DNA from: Wyeomyia smithii
Taxonomy: Eukaryota; Arthropoda; Insecta; Diptera; Culicidae
NCBI RefSeq assembly: GCF_029784165.1
Contig: NC_073695.1
Location: 141,220,022-141,284,021 of the forward strand
Direction: 5' to 3'
DNA length: 64,000 nucleotides
Shown: piece after piece, positions 1 to 10,840 of the stretch
Layout of the letters: each line of letters opens with the position of its first letter
Position numbering within the stretch: the first letter of the stretch is position 1
The notes under the pieces: model-generated
Seen by the model: the letters and a program-made list of their open reading frames with translations, nothing else
Told to the model about the DNA's origin: nothing
Database searches by the model: none
Position numbers and translations under genes: made by a program

Positions 1-1
1 G

Positions 2-208
2 TGCTTCGAGGGCGGACATAAGTCCTGGACCTGCAAGGGGCCCGATAGGAGCCAGCTGTGCAGGCGATGTGGAGGTGCAGGCCATAAAGCAAAGGACTGT
101 GGGGAGTCTCCCAAGTGCATGGTATGTTCCGGGAAACGGGACGCCAAACACTTTATGGGAGGCCCCAGGTGCCCAGCCGGTAAGCCGGCTGCGAAACCAC
201 GGGCGTAA
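2..208 (+). pseudogene. R1-clade ORF1, C-terminal zinc-knuckle region (partial)
   Basis: The last 68 codons of the nucleic-acid-binding ORF1 protein, ending at TAA 206-208. The reading frame begins CFEGGHKSWTC and continues with CRRCGGAGHKAKDC and a third cluster around CMVCSGKR...RCPAG. This is the triple CCHC knuckle array typical of R1/I-group ORF1 proteins, which bind element RNA in the ribonucleoprotein particle. The same array closes the longer ORF1 of copy 2 (ends 49485), where the stop is TGA instead of TAA. It is partial only because the window starts here, and no lesion is visible in the part present. Confidence 0.88.
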
Positions 209-210
209 GG

Positions 211-3200
211 GTGACGCAACTGAACCTGAACCATTGCTTCGCGGCTCAGCAGCGGCTACACCAAGCAGCCACTGAGTCGTTGTCGGACATCGCCGTCATA
301 TCGGACCCCTACCGCATCCCTCCCGGAAACGGTAACTGGGTTGCGGATAAGTCCAGATTGGCGGCCATATGTACGACGAGCAAGTTCCCGGTTCAGGAGG
401 TTGTCTCAACCTCAGAAGAAGGGTACGTAGTTGCTAAGGTGAACGGAGTGTTCTACTGCAGTTGCTATGCTCCGCCACGTTGGTCTACCGAAAGGTTCAT
501 CCAGATGGTCGACCTCCTATCCATGGAGCTAACGGGCCTAACGCCGTTGGTGGTGGCAGGCGACTTCAACGCTTGGGCTGTTGAGTGGGGAAGTTGCTTC
601 ACGAACCAGAGGGGCCAGATCCTGTTGGAGGCTTTTGCAAAGCTCAACCTAGATCTGGCCAACGTTGGGAACAAAAGTACATTTAGCAGAAATGGTGCGG
701 AGTCGATCATCGACGTGACGTTCTCCAGCCCAGGACTGATCAAGAACTGGAGGGTAGACGATGGCTACACTAATAGCGACCACCAGGCGGTCTGTTTTAG
801 TGTAGACAACAACGAGAGGGGGCAAGCGACGGGTAGAGCCAACACTCCGACCGTTCGCGGGTCACTTCGCACTTTGATGCCGAGGTATTCGAAGAGGCAA
901 TGAGAAGGGAGCGCGAGGGGGGCAGTTGGCTTCGCCCGACTGCTGACCAACTAGTTGCTATGCTATCGCGGGCGTGCGACGCCACCATGCCTAGGACTCG
1001 CCAACCTAGGAATGGAAAGCCACCGGTTTACTGGTGGACGGACGCGATAGCCGACCTTCGCAGTGCGTGCCTCCGTGCAAGACGGAGGATGCAGCGTGCG
1101 CGAAACGAAGAAGAGAGGACAGAGCGCCGCGCAGCATTCAGTTCGGCAAGATCGATGCTAAAGAGTGCGATAAAGGCCAGCAAGAGGGCCTGCTTCGATA
1201 GGCTATGTGCGAGTGCCAATACAAATCCGTGGGGTGACGCCTACAGGATCGTAATGGCCAAGACTAAAGGCGCGCTGGCGCCTGCAGAGCGATCACCAGC
1301 GATGCTGGAGCGTATCATCGAGGGACTCTTTCCACGCCACGAGCCAAGTCCTTGGCCTCCGGCGGTCGAGTCTCACGTCCGACGTTCCAGTATCTCAGAC
1401 ATAGACCAGAGATGGTCGGCCAACCTGCCGAGCATCCAATTCGTGAGCGACGACAGCCGTGTCGAGGCAGGGGAGGAGGCAAGGGTTACGAATGAGGAAC
1501 TCATCGTGATCGCCAAATCCCTAAAGGTGAGCAAGGCACCGGGACCGGATGGTATCCCTAACCTGGCGATCAGGCTGGCGATAAAAACGGCCCCCGGGCT
1601 GTTCAGGGCAGTCATGCAGAGGTGCCTGGATGACTGTCTCTTTCCGGACAGGTGGAAGCGGCAGAGACTGGTCTTATTGCCGAATGCTGGGAAACCGCCA
1701 GGGGACCCATCGGCATATAGGCCTATCTGCCTGCTGGACACCGCGGGCAAGGTGCTTGAGAGGATCATCCTCAACAGACTGGTGAGGTACACGGAGGGTG
1801 TACACGGTCTGGCAAGTAACCAGTTCGGCTTCCGGAAGGGCAGGTCCACGCTGGACGCAATCTCTTCCGTCATCAAGACGGCGGAGGTAGCAATCCAGCG
1901 CAAGAGAAGGGGAATACGCTACTGCGCAATCGTCACGCTCGACGTGAAGAATGCGTTCAATAGTGCCAGTTGGGACTCCATAGCGCTCGCGCTCAGGAGC
2001 ATCCATGTACCGGTGTCGCTGTACAAGATTCTGGAAAATTATTTCCAGAATCGAGTACTTGTTTACGACACAGAGGAGGGTCAGAAGTGCGTCCCAATTA
2101 CCGCAGGAGTTCCGCAAGGTTCTATCCTGGGCCCGGTGTTGTGGAATGTCATGTATGACGGAGTGTTAAAACTCAAGTTCCCTGTAGGGGTTGTGATCGT
2201 CGGCTTTGCAGACGACATAACGCTGGAGGTTTACGGCGAGTCTATCGAGGAGGTCGAGTTGACGGCCACGCACTGTATACGCAAGGTCGAGGACTGGATG
2301 CGCTCCAGGAAACTGGAGCTCGCGCATCATAAGACGGAGGTCATGGTTGTGAACAACCGTAAATCGGAGCAACAGGCGGTGGTCAGAGTCAGAGACTGCA
2401 CCATCACCTCGAAGCGATCCCTGAAGCTCTTGGGGGTTATGGTGGACGACAAGCTCACGTTCGGGAGTCACGTCGACTATGCCTGTAAGAGGGCCTCATC
2501 GGCTATTGCAGCACTATCTCGTATGATGTCCAATAGCTCAGCGGTTTATGGCAGCAAGCGAAGACTTCTTGCCAGCGTGGTTTCGTCCATACTTAGGTAT
2601 GGTGGGCCAGTGTGGTCCAGAGCGCTAGGTACTAACAGTTACCGTGGCAAACTGGAAAGTACCTACAGGCTCATGTGTCTGAGAGTTGCGAGTGCGTATC
2701 GTACGGTGTCATACGATGCAATATGTGTCTTGTCCGGCATGATGCCTATCAGCATCGCCATCAAGGAGGACAGAGAGTGTTTCGACCAACGTGACACAAG
2801 GGGCATACGAGGTACCAGAAGGTCATTCTCGATGCTCCGTTGGCAGAGGGAATGGTCTAATTCCACAAAGGGCAAATGGACGCACCGACTCATACCGGAG
2901 ATATCCGGCTGGGTCGGGAGACGACATGGCGAAGTGAACTTCCACCTGACAAAAATCCTGTCAGGCCATGGTTGTTTCAGGCAATATCTGCACAGGTTCG
3001 GACACGCGGTGTCCCCCATGTGTCCCGAGTGCGTGGAGGAGGAAGAGACTGCTGAGCATGTCTTCTTCGTATGCCCCCGTTTCGTAAGAGCGAGGAGCAA
3101 CATGATGGCTGTGAGCGGGCCTGGCACTACTCTGGACAATCTAGTCCGGAGGATGTGTGACGACCCGGACATCTGGAACGCGGTCTGTGCGGCCGCCTCT

Positions 3201-3263
3201 CAGATTGTTCTGGAGCTGCAACGTGTGTGGCGGGTCAACCACCAACACGCCAGTGGTAGCTAA
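211..3263 (+). pseudogene. R1-clade ORF2: APE endonuclease plus reverse transcriptase, one frameshift
   Basis: The first part (211 to about 860) is an apurinic-like endonuclease with VVAGDFNAWAVEWGS and SDHQAVCFSV, the Asp/His residues of the family. Near 855-872 about 4 bases are missing relative to copy 2, and translation runs to a stop at 901-903. The downstream frame (900-3263) holds the RT: SKAPGPDGIP, YRPICLLDTAGKVLE, QFGFRKGRST, LDVKNAFNSASW, AGVPQGSILGPVLWN and the catalytic FADD. A C-terminal Cys/His motif (CPECVEEEETAEHVFFVC) follows at about 3028-3078. The product would nick target DNA and copy element RNA there. No ATG opens the ORF2 frame; the first usable codon is GTG 211. The frameshift makes this copy inactive. 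Confidence 0.9.
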
Positions 3264-3539
3264 TTACCAGTCTCCAGGTAGTTAGCTAGGAGGTTATAAG
3301 AGTAAAGAAGGTGCATCACGCACAAAAGCCACTTCCCGACGTAATACTTAACCGTCGTTCCGGGAAGACCAGGGCTGGAGACTGGAGGGGTTTTAGTGGG
3401 TCGGGACAGGGATAAGTAGGTGTCTGGGGGAGTGTAACTACCCCAGCATCTCTCCCCTAGTCTCATCCCCACACCCTGAGTTCTCTTCTCAGGTGTCTGT
3501 TTGCAGATTTCCCCGCCACCTTTAAAAAAAAAAAAAAAA
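3264..3539 (+). other. R1-clade 3' UTR and A-run
   Basis: Non-coding tail after the ORF2 stop, matching copy 2 (52544-52808) in blocks such as AACTGGAGGGGTTTTAGTGG-like sequence. It ends in an A-run at 3524-3539. The next base belongs to element A(+), with no visible spacer. Confidence 0.8.
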
Positions 3540-3938
3540 GGATCTAGGAAGAGGAGAATTATCAACTCTCCTAATCTTTCTCGTAAAGGTCGTAAGATAA
3601 CCCCTAGCGGAATGACCAATAAGCCAACACAAAAAGGAAGCGGTGAAGAAAAACCGAAGCAAGTACCTCCCGGTTTTAATTTCAAATCAAACCAGGAGTA
3701 CCCACCGCTTCCTGGGGCACCAAAAACCCCTCGTGCACCCGTTTCTCGATCAGAAGATAAAAAAGAAACAGGGTTCATAAAATTTTCTGATATTGTGGAC
3801 TGGATATTTAAAACATTCAACATACCAGATCCCCTACAAAATATTCTTCTTGCCCTTCTTCCTACAGTGAAAACCTTTTTGAAGCAACTAGCAGCAACTT
3901 GGCCCCTCATTTCAGCTATCATATCTTTCGATGACTAA
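3540..3938 (+). pseudogene. Element A(+) ORF1, C-terminal part
   Basis: About 130 codons of the ORF1 C-terminus, starting at GSRKRR and ending in TAA 3936-3938. A Pro/Lys-rich linker is followed by a hydrophobic segment around IVDWIFKTFNIPD. The complete counterpart in A(-) (16340-14950) has three CCHC knuckles upstream, which are lost here by 5' truncation. The stop overlaps the ORF2 start in the 8-base string ATGACTAA (3931-3938), suggesting that ORF2 is translated by termination-reinitiation. That mechanism is inferred from the overlap only. Confidence 0.8.
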
Positions 3939-6900
3939 TACGGCGAAAGAGGTTAGGAATTTTATCACTGTATTACAGTGGAATTGCAGAAGAATCACCC
4001 CCAAATTCGATCTATTTTCTCATTTAGTAAATACATTCGATTGTGACGCATTTGCGCTCTGTGAAACCTTTCTCAATTCAAACGATCAACTCAATTTCCA
4101 ATTTGCGCGCGAATTTCTTCCAATTTTCAATTTGCACGCGAAAGCGTGCTTGACCTATTTCTTTGCTCGACATCACTAGCGTTAGATTGCCAGTGGAAAG
4201 TAATCAATGATCCCCCCGGTTGTGATCACCTACCAATCGTTATCTCAATTGCTAATGGGTCAACTCCAACGGATCCAATCAATATTGCGTATGGCCTCAC
4301 ACGTAACATTGATTGGAAGTCCTATGAGACCATAATATCTCAAAGAATCGAGTCCCACGTGGAACTTCCTCCGGAGGAAGAATACGCGTTCCCCTCTGGC
4401 TTGATCATCGACGCCGCGACTCAAGCTCAGACGAAACCGATACCCGGGGTAACGATAAGACGGCGCCCTCCCTCCAAGTGGTGGGACAAAGAGTGCTCAG
4501 ACCTGTACGCGCGGAGGTCCTCGGTGTATTTGGCCTTCCGAGAACAAGGCACTATCGATTTGCTCCGAAAGTACGATGTACTGGATAGACGAATGAAGAG
4601 CTTGATAAAAGCAAAAAACGCGGATACTGGCGGCGGTTTGTAAACGCGTTGTCGAGGGAAACAGCGATGAACACTCTTTGGGATACCGCCAGGCGCATGC
4701 GGAATCGTAACGTTTCGAATGAGTCCGAGGAGTATTCAGATCGCTGGATACTCGATTTCGCCAAAAAGGTCTGTCCGGACTCTGTCCCCGAACAGAAGAC
4801 CTTTCGCGACGCGTTTTTAGTAGCTACGGAAGAGCCTCCATTTTCGATGTTGGAATTTTCAATGGCTCTCCTCTCGTGCAACAATAAAGCTCCAGGGTTG
4901 GATAGAATAAAATTCAACCTGTTGAAGAATCTACCTGACTCTGCAAAAAGACGCTTGTTGAACTTGTTCAACAAGTTCCTTGAGCTAAACATTGTTCCGC
5001 ACGACTGGAGGGAGGTAAAAGTCATTGCTATTCAAAAACCCGGAAAACCCGCCTCTGATCACAATTCTTATAGGCCGATTGCTATGCTCTCTTGCCTCCG
5101 GAAATTAATGGAGAAAATGATCCTCTTACGGTTAGACAAATGGGTCGAAACAAATGGTTTACTTTCAGATACTCAATTTGGCTTTCGCCGGGGCAAAGGA
5201 ACGAACGATTGCCTAGCGTTGCTTTCTACCGAAATTCAACTCGCCTTTGCTCGAGAAGAGCAAATGGCTTCTGCATTCTTGGACATTAAGGGGGCTTTTG
5301 ACTCTGTCTCTGTTGAAGTTTTAACCGAGAAACTTCATTCGCAGGGACTTTCACCAAATTTGAATAATTTTTTGCTCAATTTGTTGTCAGAAAAGCATAT
5401 ATATTTCTCACATGGTGATTCGACAACTTCTCGAATTAGTTACATGGGTCTTCCCCAGGGCTCATGTTTAAGCCCTCTCTTATATAATTTTTACGTCAAT
5501 GACATCGATAAATGTCTTGCAAATTCATGCACGCTACGGCAAATTGCAGACGATAGCGTTGTATCCATTACTGGAAGCGAGGCTTACGATCTGCAAGGAC
5601 CATTGCAAGATACCTTAAACAATTTGTCTGAATGGGCTCTAAAGCTGGGTATCGAGTTCTCTCCGGAGAAAACTGAGCTGGTCGTTTTTTCTAGGAAGCA
5701 TAAACCAGCTCAGCTGCAGCTCCTACTAACGGGTAAAACAATCACTCGGGTTTTAGTCGCTAAATATCTCGGGGTCTGGTTCGACTCTAAATGCATCTGG
5801 GCTTGCCATATTAGGTATCTGACACGAAAATGCCAACAGAGGATTAATTTTCTTCGTACGATTACCGGAACCTGGTGGGGAGCCCACCCAGGAGACCTTC
5901 TAAGGCTTTACCAAACAACAATATTATCTGTAATTGAGTACGGGTGTTTCTGCTTCCGCTCCGCAGCAAACACACATTTGATCAAACTGGAACGAATACA
6001 ATATCGTTGTTTGCGTATTGCCTTAGGTTGCATGCAGTCGACCCATACGATGAGTCTTGAAGTGCTAGCGGGTATTCTCCCGTTGAAACATCGTTTTTGG
6101 AATCTTTCTTACCGGTTGCTAATTCGATGCACAGTTATGAACCCATTACTAATTGAAAATTTCGAGAGGTTGGTCGACCTTCAATCTCAATCCAGATTTA
6201 TGACTTTATATTTTGACTATATGGCTCAAGATATTATTCCTTCTTCATACGATTCCTCCAATGTCGCACTTTTAGATACTTCTAATAATGCTATATTCTT
6301 CGACACCACCATGAAACAAGACATTTCTGGTATCCCGGATCAATTGCGACCGCAAGAGATCCCTAAGATTTTTTCCAATAAGTTTAAACTAGTTAGTTAT
6401 GATAAAAGGTTTAACACTGACGGATCTAATCTAGATGAGTCCACTGGCATCGGTGTTTTCCACGAAAATTTTACCGCCTCCTACAAACTCGATGCTCCTG
6501 CTTCCGTGTACGTTGCAGAACTTGCTGCCATTCAGTACTCTCTTGGGATCATCGAAACCCTGCCCATAGACCACTACTTTATCTTCACAGACAGTCTCAG
6601 TGCGATTGAGGCTCTGCGATCGATGAAGACTGAGAAGCACACCCCGTATTTCCTGGGGAAAATACGGCGGTTTTTAAGTGCTTTAACAGATAAAAATTAT
6701 CGGGTTACCTTAGCGTGGGTCCCTTCTCATTGCTCCATTCCGGGCAATTAAAAGGCTGACGCTTTAGCTAAGGTGGGTGCTATTGATGGCGATATTTATG
6801 TAAGACCAATTGCTTATGATGAATTTTATAGCATTTTGCGTCAGAGAACACTCAACAGTTGGCAATCATCATGGGACTCAGATGAACTGGGACGGTGGCT

Positions 6901-7258
6901 ACATTCCATTTTTCCTAAGGTATCGACGAAAGCATGGTTCAAGGGGTTGGATGTAGGTCGGGACTTCATTCGCGTGATGTCCAGATTTATGTCCAATCAC
7001 TATACGTTAAACACGCATCTCTTTCGTATAGGGCTTGTAGACAGTAATCACTGCGTTTGTGGCGATGGCTACCATGACATCGAGCATGTTGTTTGGTCGT
7101 GTACCGAATACTGTGGTGTTAGGTCTGAGCTTATAGATTCCCTTCGGGCCCGAGGAAAACAACCGAACGTACCCGTTAGAGACATTCTGGGAAGCGGTGA
7201 TCTCCAGTACATGACACAGCTATACGGGTTTATAAAAAATGCTGGCAGTAAAATTTGA
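3931..7258 (+). pseudogene. Element A(+) ORF2: EN-RT-RNase H, multiply broken
   Basis: Starts at ATG 3931. The endonuclease loses its middle: compared with A(-), the part between DQLNF (about 4095) and the LDL..CSTSLALD block (about 4150) is replaced by a short duplicated filler. A 1-base loss in an A-run near 4615 shifts frame. RT blocks follow at 4860-5560 (YRPIAMLSCLRKLMEKM, QFGFRRGKGT, AFLDIKGAFDSV, MGLPQGSCLSPLLYN, and IADDS at the catalytic site). RNase H at 6415-6790 shows TDGS, AELAAI, TDSLSAIEAL and WVPSHC. A nonsense TAA at 6749-6751 sits where A(-) has a Glu codon after IPGN. The C-terminal region has a Cys/His cluster (HCVCGDGYHDIEHVVWSC). Inactive copy. Confidence 0.88.
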
Positions 7259-7626
7259 TTTCTTTTATCTATTTGCTAGAATACAATTTCTGCCCCAAAC
7301 TGAAAGAGAATGATACACCCGGCTGGAGACACTAAAACGAAGACTCGGCATCTCTATGTTTACGCAGACACCTCAGACCAAAACTGCTCAAATAGAACAT
7401 CACTGGTTAGCCACGTACAAATGAATACATTCTGTAATATAAAATAGTTAAAAACAAAATTGTAACACCCTTCCTCTCACCTTAAATCCCCACTAGCTCG
7501 TAGTCGGCCGCGAGAATAAAGAAAAGGCCTCCCTCTGTTCCCTGCTAATTTAGAATTTAAAAAAAAATGTACTTGGCTCAGTTAAACATAAATGGTATCG
7601 TGCCGTGTCAAATAAACTATTTAAAA
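7259..7626 (+). other. Element A(+) 3' UTR
   Basis: Non-coding end containing the block CACTAGCTCGTAGTCGG shared with the A(-) 3' UTR (about 8640) and the isolated A fragment at 21924. It ends with CAAATAAACTA (polyadenylation-type AATAAA) and an A-rich terminus. No gene is present. Confidence 0.8.
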
Positions 7627-7631
7627 ACTTA

Positions 7632-8510
7632 ACGTTTACAGGCCCTACTTGTTCTACGTTTATAAATTATTCATTGAAAGCTTCAGCTACAAGATATGGT
7701 GTTTCAATTTTCTGACCATTTTCAACCAAAATGATTTCTTCGTTTTGTCTATAGCGTGCTTTGTTAAATACAACTTCGTTTATAACAGACCATAGTTTTT
7801 TGGGATCTCCAGCACAATAATTAAATATTGCATCGCAGTGTGTCTTTTTAGCATTCCTTGTCTTATTTCTTATAGTGTTTCTGAGCCTTAAGTACTGATT
7901 TTTCAATATTATGTTATTGGGATCAGTTTTGAGTTTTTTGAACAACTAGTTCTTCTTTTTTATATCTTTTAGGAGTTCGCTATTTATGTATGGTTGTAAT
8001 GGTTTTTTTTGCTATCGATACATTATAAACATGTTTATTGCTATTTATTTTGCTATTACAAAGGCTTTCGAAATCTTCACAGGTTGTCACAAGTTCCAAT
8101 TGGCTTCTAAAATCATCATCTATAACATTATCATAGTTTACAATGCATTTTCTTATTTTTTTACTTTTGTGTACTACATATTTTTCAATACAACATATTA
8201 TGGCTTTATGACCTGATATATGATTTTCAGTATCATTGATAATGATTGATATTTTCTTCTTAGAAATATCCGTGATAGCATGATCTATGATGGTTGAGAT
8301 GGTATTTGATATTCTGGTTGCATAGTAACGGTGGAGTTTATTTATTATTTCAAATCCTTGCGCACTAATACGGTGTTTAAAATCGTTCACAATGCTATTT
8401 TTATCATCCAATAAATTAATGTTCATGCCTCCTATTACGAGCATTCTAGAGTTTTTGTTTAGGGTATCCTCAAATTTATTGATGAAATCTTGCACATTTC
8501 TTCCGGGGTT
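7632..8510 (-). mobile_element. Element B, left copy, 3'-side segment (endonuclease part)
   Basis: Closely matches 22068-22945 in the right B copy. On the minus strand it encodes the second half of the APE endonuclease (MLVIGGMNINLL, IIDHAIT, HISGHKAI) and the linker toward RT (NKARYRQNEEIILVENGQ). It is broken by a stop near 7980 and ends at both sides at junctions with A. It is one of three pieces of a single B copy split by insertions; the others are 17069-17187 and 21087-21922. The RT domain is missing beyond 7632. Confidence 0.85.
7667..8495 (-). pseudogene. Element B ORF2, endonuclease C-half and linker (left copy)
   Basis: Two reading pieces, 8495-7980 and 7945-7667, are separated by stops; the right copy reads through here almost intact. 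Endonuclease landmarks are the GGMN turn (GDMN in the right copy), the Asp/His of IIDHAIT, and HISGHKAI, where the right copy has HISDHKAI. The catalytic-site Asp is therefore replaced by Gly in this copy. The family nicks target DNA for target-primed reverse transcription. The sequence stops before any RT motif because the A 3' end replaces it. Confidence 0.8.
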
Positions 8511-8855
8511 TTTTTTAGGTTTAAATTAGTTTATTTGACACGGCACGATACATTTTCTGTTTTACTGAGCCAAGTACAATTCGTATTAATTCTACGTTAG
8601 CAGGGAAAAGAGGGAGGCCTTTTCTTTATTCTCGCGGCCGACTACGAGCTAGTGGGGATTTAAGGTGAGAGGAGGGGAGATACAATTTTGACTTAAAACT
8701 ATTTTGGAACTTTGTTTTTCAACTGGTAGAGCAATTGTATTCTTGTTTGTTGTGGGTTCAAAATATTTGTGTAAGCATAGATGCGGGCTCTTCGTTTCCG
8801 TGTCTTCAGCATAGCATATTTGTATCCTTAATCTGACAAATAGACAAAGAAAATT
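8511..8855 (-). other. Element A(-) 3' UTR and poly(A)
   Basis: Non-coding end of A on the minus strand, with CACTAGCTCGTAGTCGG near 8640, AATAAA near 8530 and a short A-run at the junction with B. It shows the same block order as the A(+) 3' UTR but has diverged in the first half. Confidence 0.82.
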
Positions 8856-9713
8856 TTAAATTTTAATGTCAGCGTTTTTCAGAAAGCAGTATAGCTGTGT
8901 CATGTACTGGAGATCACCGCTTCCCAGAATGTCTCTAACGGGTACGTTCGGTTGTTTCCCTCGGGCCCGAAGGGAATCTATAAGCTCGGACCTAACACCA
9001 CAGTATTCGGTACACGACCAAACAACATGCTCGATGTCATGGTAGCCATCGCCACAAACGCAGTGATTACTGTCTACAAGCCCTATACGAAAGAGATGCG
9101 TGTTTAACGTGTAGTGATTGGACATTAGTCGAGACATCACGCGAATGAAGTCCCGACCGACATCCAACCCCTTGAACCATGCTTTCGTCGATACCTTAGG
9201 AAAAATGGAATGTAGCCACCGTCCCAGGTCATCTGAGTTCCATGATGATTGCCAACTGTTGAGTGTTCTCTGACGCAAAATGCTATAAAATTCATCATAA
9301 GCAATTGGTCTTTCATAAATATCGCCATCAATAGCACCCACCTTAGCAAAAGAGTCAGCCTTTTCATTACCCGGAATCGAGCAATGAGAAGGGACCCACG
9401 CTAAGGTAACCCGGTAATTTTTATCTGTTAAAGCACTTAAAAACCGCCGTATTTTCCCCAGGAAATACGGGGTGTGCTTCACAGGCTTCATCGATCTCAG
9501 AGCCTCAATGGCACTGAGACTATCTGTGAAGATGAAGTAGTGGTCTGTGGGTAGGGTTTCGATGATTCCAAGAGAGTACTGAATAGCAGCAAGTTCTGCG
9601 ACGTACACGGAAGCAGGAGCATCGAGTTTGTAGGAGGCGGTAAAATTTTCGTGGAAAACACCGAAGCCAGTGGACTCATCTAGATTAGATCCGTCAGTGT
9701 AAAACCTTTTATC
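8856..9713 (-). pseudogene. Element A(-) ORF2, RNase H and C-terminal region
   Basis: The C-terminal 285 or so codons of ORF2 on the minus strand, continuing from 12169 after the Penelope-like insertion. RNase H residues are visible: TDGS (about 9690), AELAAI (about 9600), TDSLSAI (about 9525) and WVPSHCSIPGNEKAD (about 9365-9405). Here the Glu codon that is nonsense in A(+) is intact. The C-terminal Cys/His cluster HCVCGDGYHDIEHVVWSC lies near 9040. This segment is open from the insertion site to its own stop at 8856, so the damage to this copy lies elsewhere. Confidence 0.87.
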
Positions 9714-10259
9714 ATAACTAACATGAATTTGTTTATATGACGACTGAAACGGTTAGTTTGATGGGTTTATCGGCTTAATCAGTCCGTGTATACTAGCAAA
9801 AACGATTTGTTTTTTTTCCTTATTCCGACAGTTTCGGTGACTTTATTTCACCTTTTTCAAGGAGTCTGAAAATATACATTGTGTGTTGTTTTCCTCTTTC
9901 GTTACTGGTTTAGGTTTTATGTCTGTGTTAGCTTACTTACAGAAAGGATAATCGTTCTATTGTTAAGTGTGTTGGTGTCCAACATCGGTTGTCTGGTGTG
10001 TATTACAAATGGCGTCCCACTTTGGCTATATGTAAAAGGTATTGTTCGCTTAAAACAGATTTGTAACTTTCCTCTATAAACTGTACTTACTGCATGTGTA
10101 CCTATTTTTGTGTGCTACACTGTATAAGCTTCTAAAGCTTTTTCTAGCACTTACTTTTTTCAAGCACTTTTATGGCAATTTCACTTTAATCGGGTAATAA
10201 ATATTCTAAGCTGTTGGTTTTGCGTCTTCCTCTGTAGTCTACTAATTCTTGACGGCTTG

Positions 10260-10541
10260 CTAAGGGTGTGTTTGAGAGATTGTACAGCTTTGAGTTGTGG
10301 TGGTAGTGGATTGGCTGTCATGGTTGTCTGTTTTGTTTTGGTTGATGTTCTTTATCGAGTGTATAATACCAGCGTATATGTTGTTCAGTCCCTCAGTGTC
10401 TGTGCGTTTGTTTACGCTATTTTCTGTGTTGGCAATATGGCAAATTTCTAAAAACGGGAGTGCTTGTGGTTTGTTGTGTCTGTCTATAATTTTTGTTTGT
10501 TGAAAATCAAACCGGTGATTATGTGTGATACTTCGATGCAT
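10260..10541 (-). pseudogene. Penelope-like ORF, C-terminal end (left arm)
   Basis: About 93 codons on the minus strand, identical in most positions to the C-terminus of the right-arm ORF, including PFLEICHIANTEN and a Gln/Ser/Thr-rich tail. The coding part toward the endonuclease core is present in the arm (to 10770) but is interrupted by a stop near 10595 that the right arm lacks. It has no promoter or start of its own and is a truncated, inverted duplicate. Confidence 0.75.
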
Positions 10542-10840
10542 TAGTGCTGTTTTTTCCTTAAGTGCACTAATTTGGGTATCTGTTTCGTCGTAACCTTATT
10601 GCAGTAGTTTGTCCCAGGTGTTATAGTGCGTCCGGTGTCCACTAATTTTAGTTTTAAGCATGTTTGTTGTCATTCCCACGTAGCCGGCGCTGCAGTCTTT
10701 GCACGGTATGTTGTAGATGACGTTGCTCTGGTGTTCATGTGGAATGGGGTCTTTAACATTTGTAAACAACAATTTTTAGCCATGTTAATTTTAGATTTTT
10801 AGACTACTTTTCGTTCCACCCGCTCCATCACAAAATTAAC

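Larger units (their letters stand above)
1..3539 (+). mobile_element. R1-clade non-LTR retrotransposon, copy 1, cut by window start
   Basis: The window opens inside the zinc-knuckle end of ORF1, so the 5' part lies outside. ORF2 (endonuclease, reverse transcriptase, terminal Cys/His motif), a 3' UTR of about 260 bases and an A-run at 3524-3539 follow in order. There is no RNase H domain, which fits the R1 clade. The sequence is closely similar over its whole length to copy 2 at 47415-52808. The A-run abuts I-like element A(+) directly. No 28S rDNA flank is visible, so this is not called rDNA-specific R1. Confidence 0.9.
3540..7626 (+). mobile_element. I-like non-LTR element A(+), 5'-truncated
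   Basis: Starts abruptly inside ORF1 (GSRKRR...), runs through ORF2 (endonuclease, RT, RNase H) and ends after an AATAAA signal near 7610 with a short A-rich end. A domain order of EN-RT-RNase H with a CCHC ORF1 fits the I group; LOA or a related RNase H-bearing clade is possible. The closest relative is A(-) at 8511-17068. The 3' end joins element B on the other strand at about 7630. Confidence 0.85.

Noticed and set aside
1..3539. rDNA-specific R1 insertion
   Set aside because: No 28S sequence in the flanks seen; copy 2 has a different target.
3260..3922. 220-codon minus-strand ORF
   Set aside because: Spans the junction of R1 3' UTR and A ORF1 in antisense; a shadow frame.
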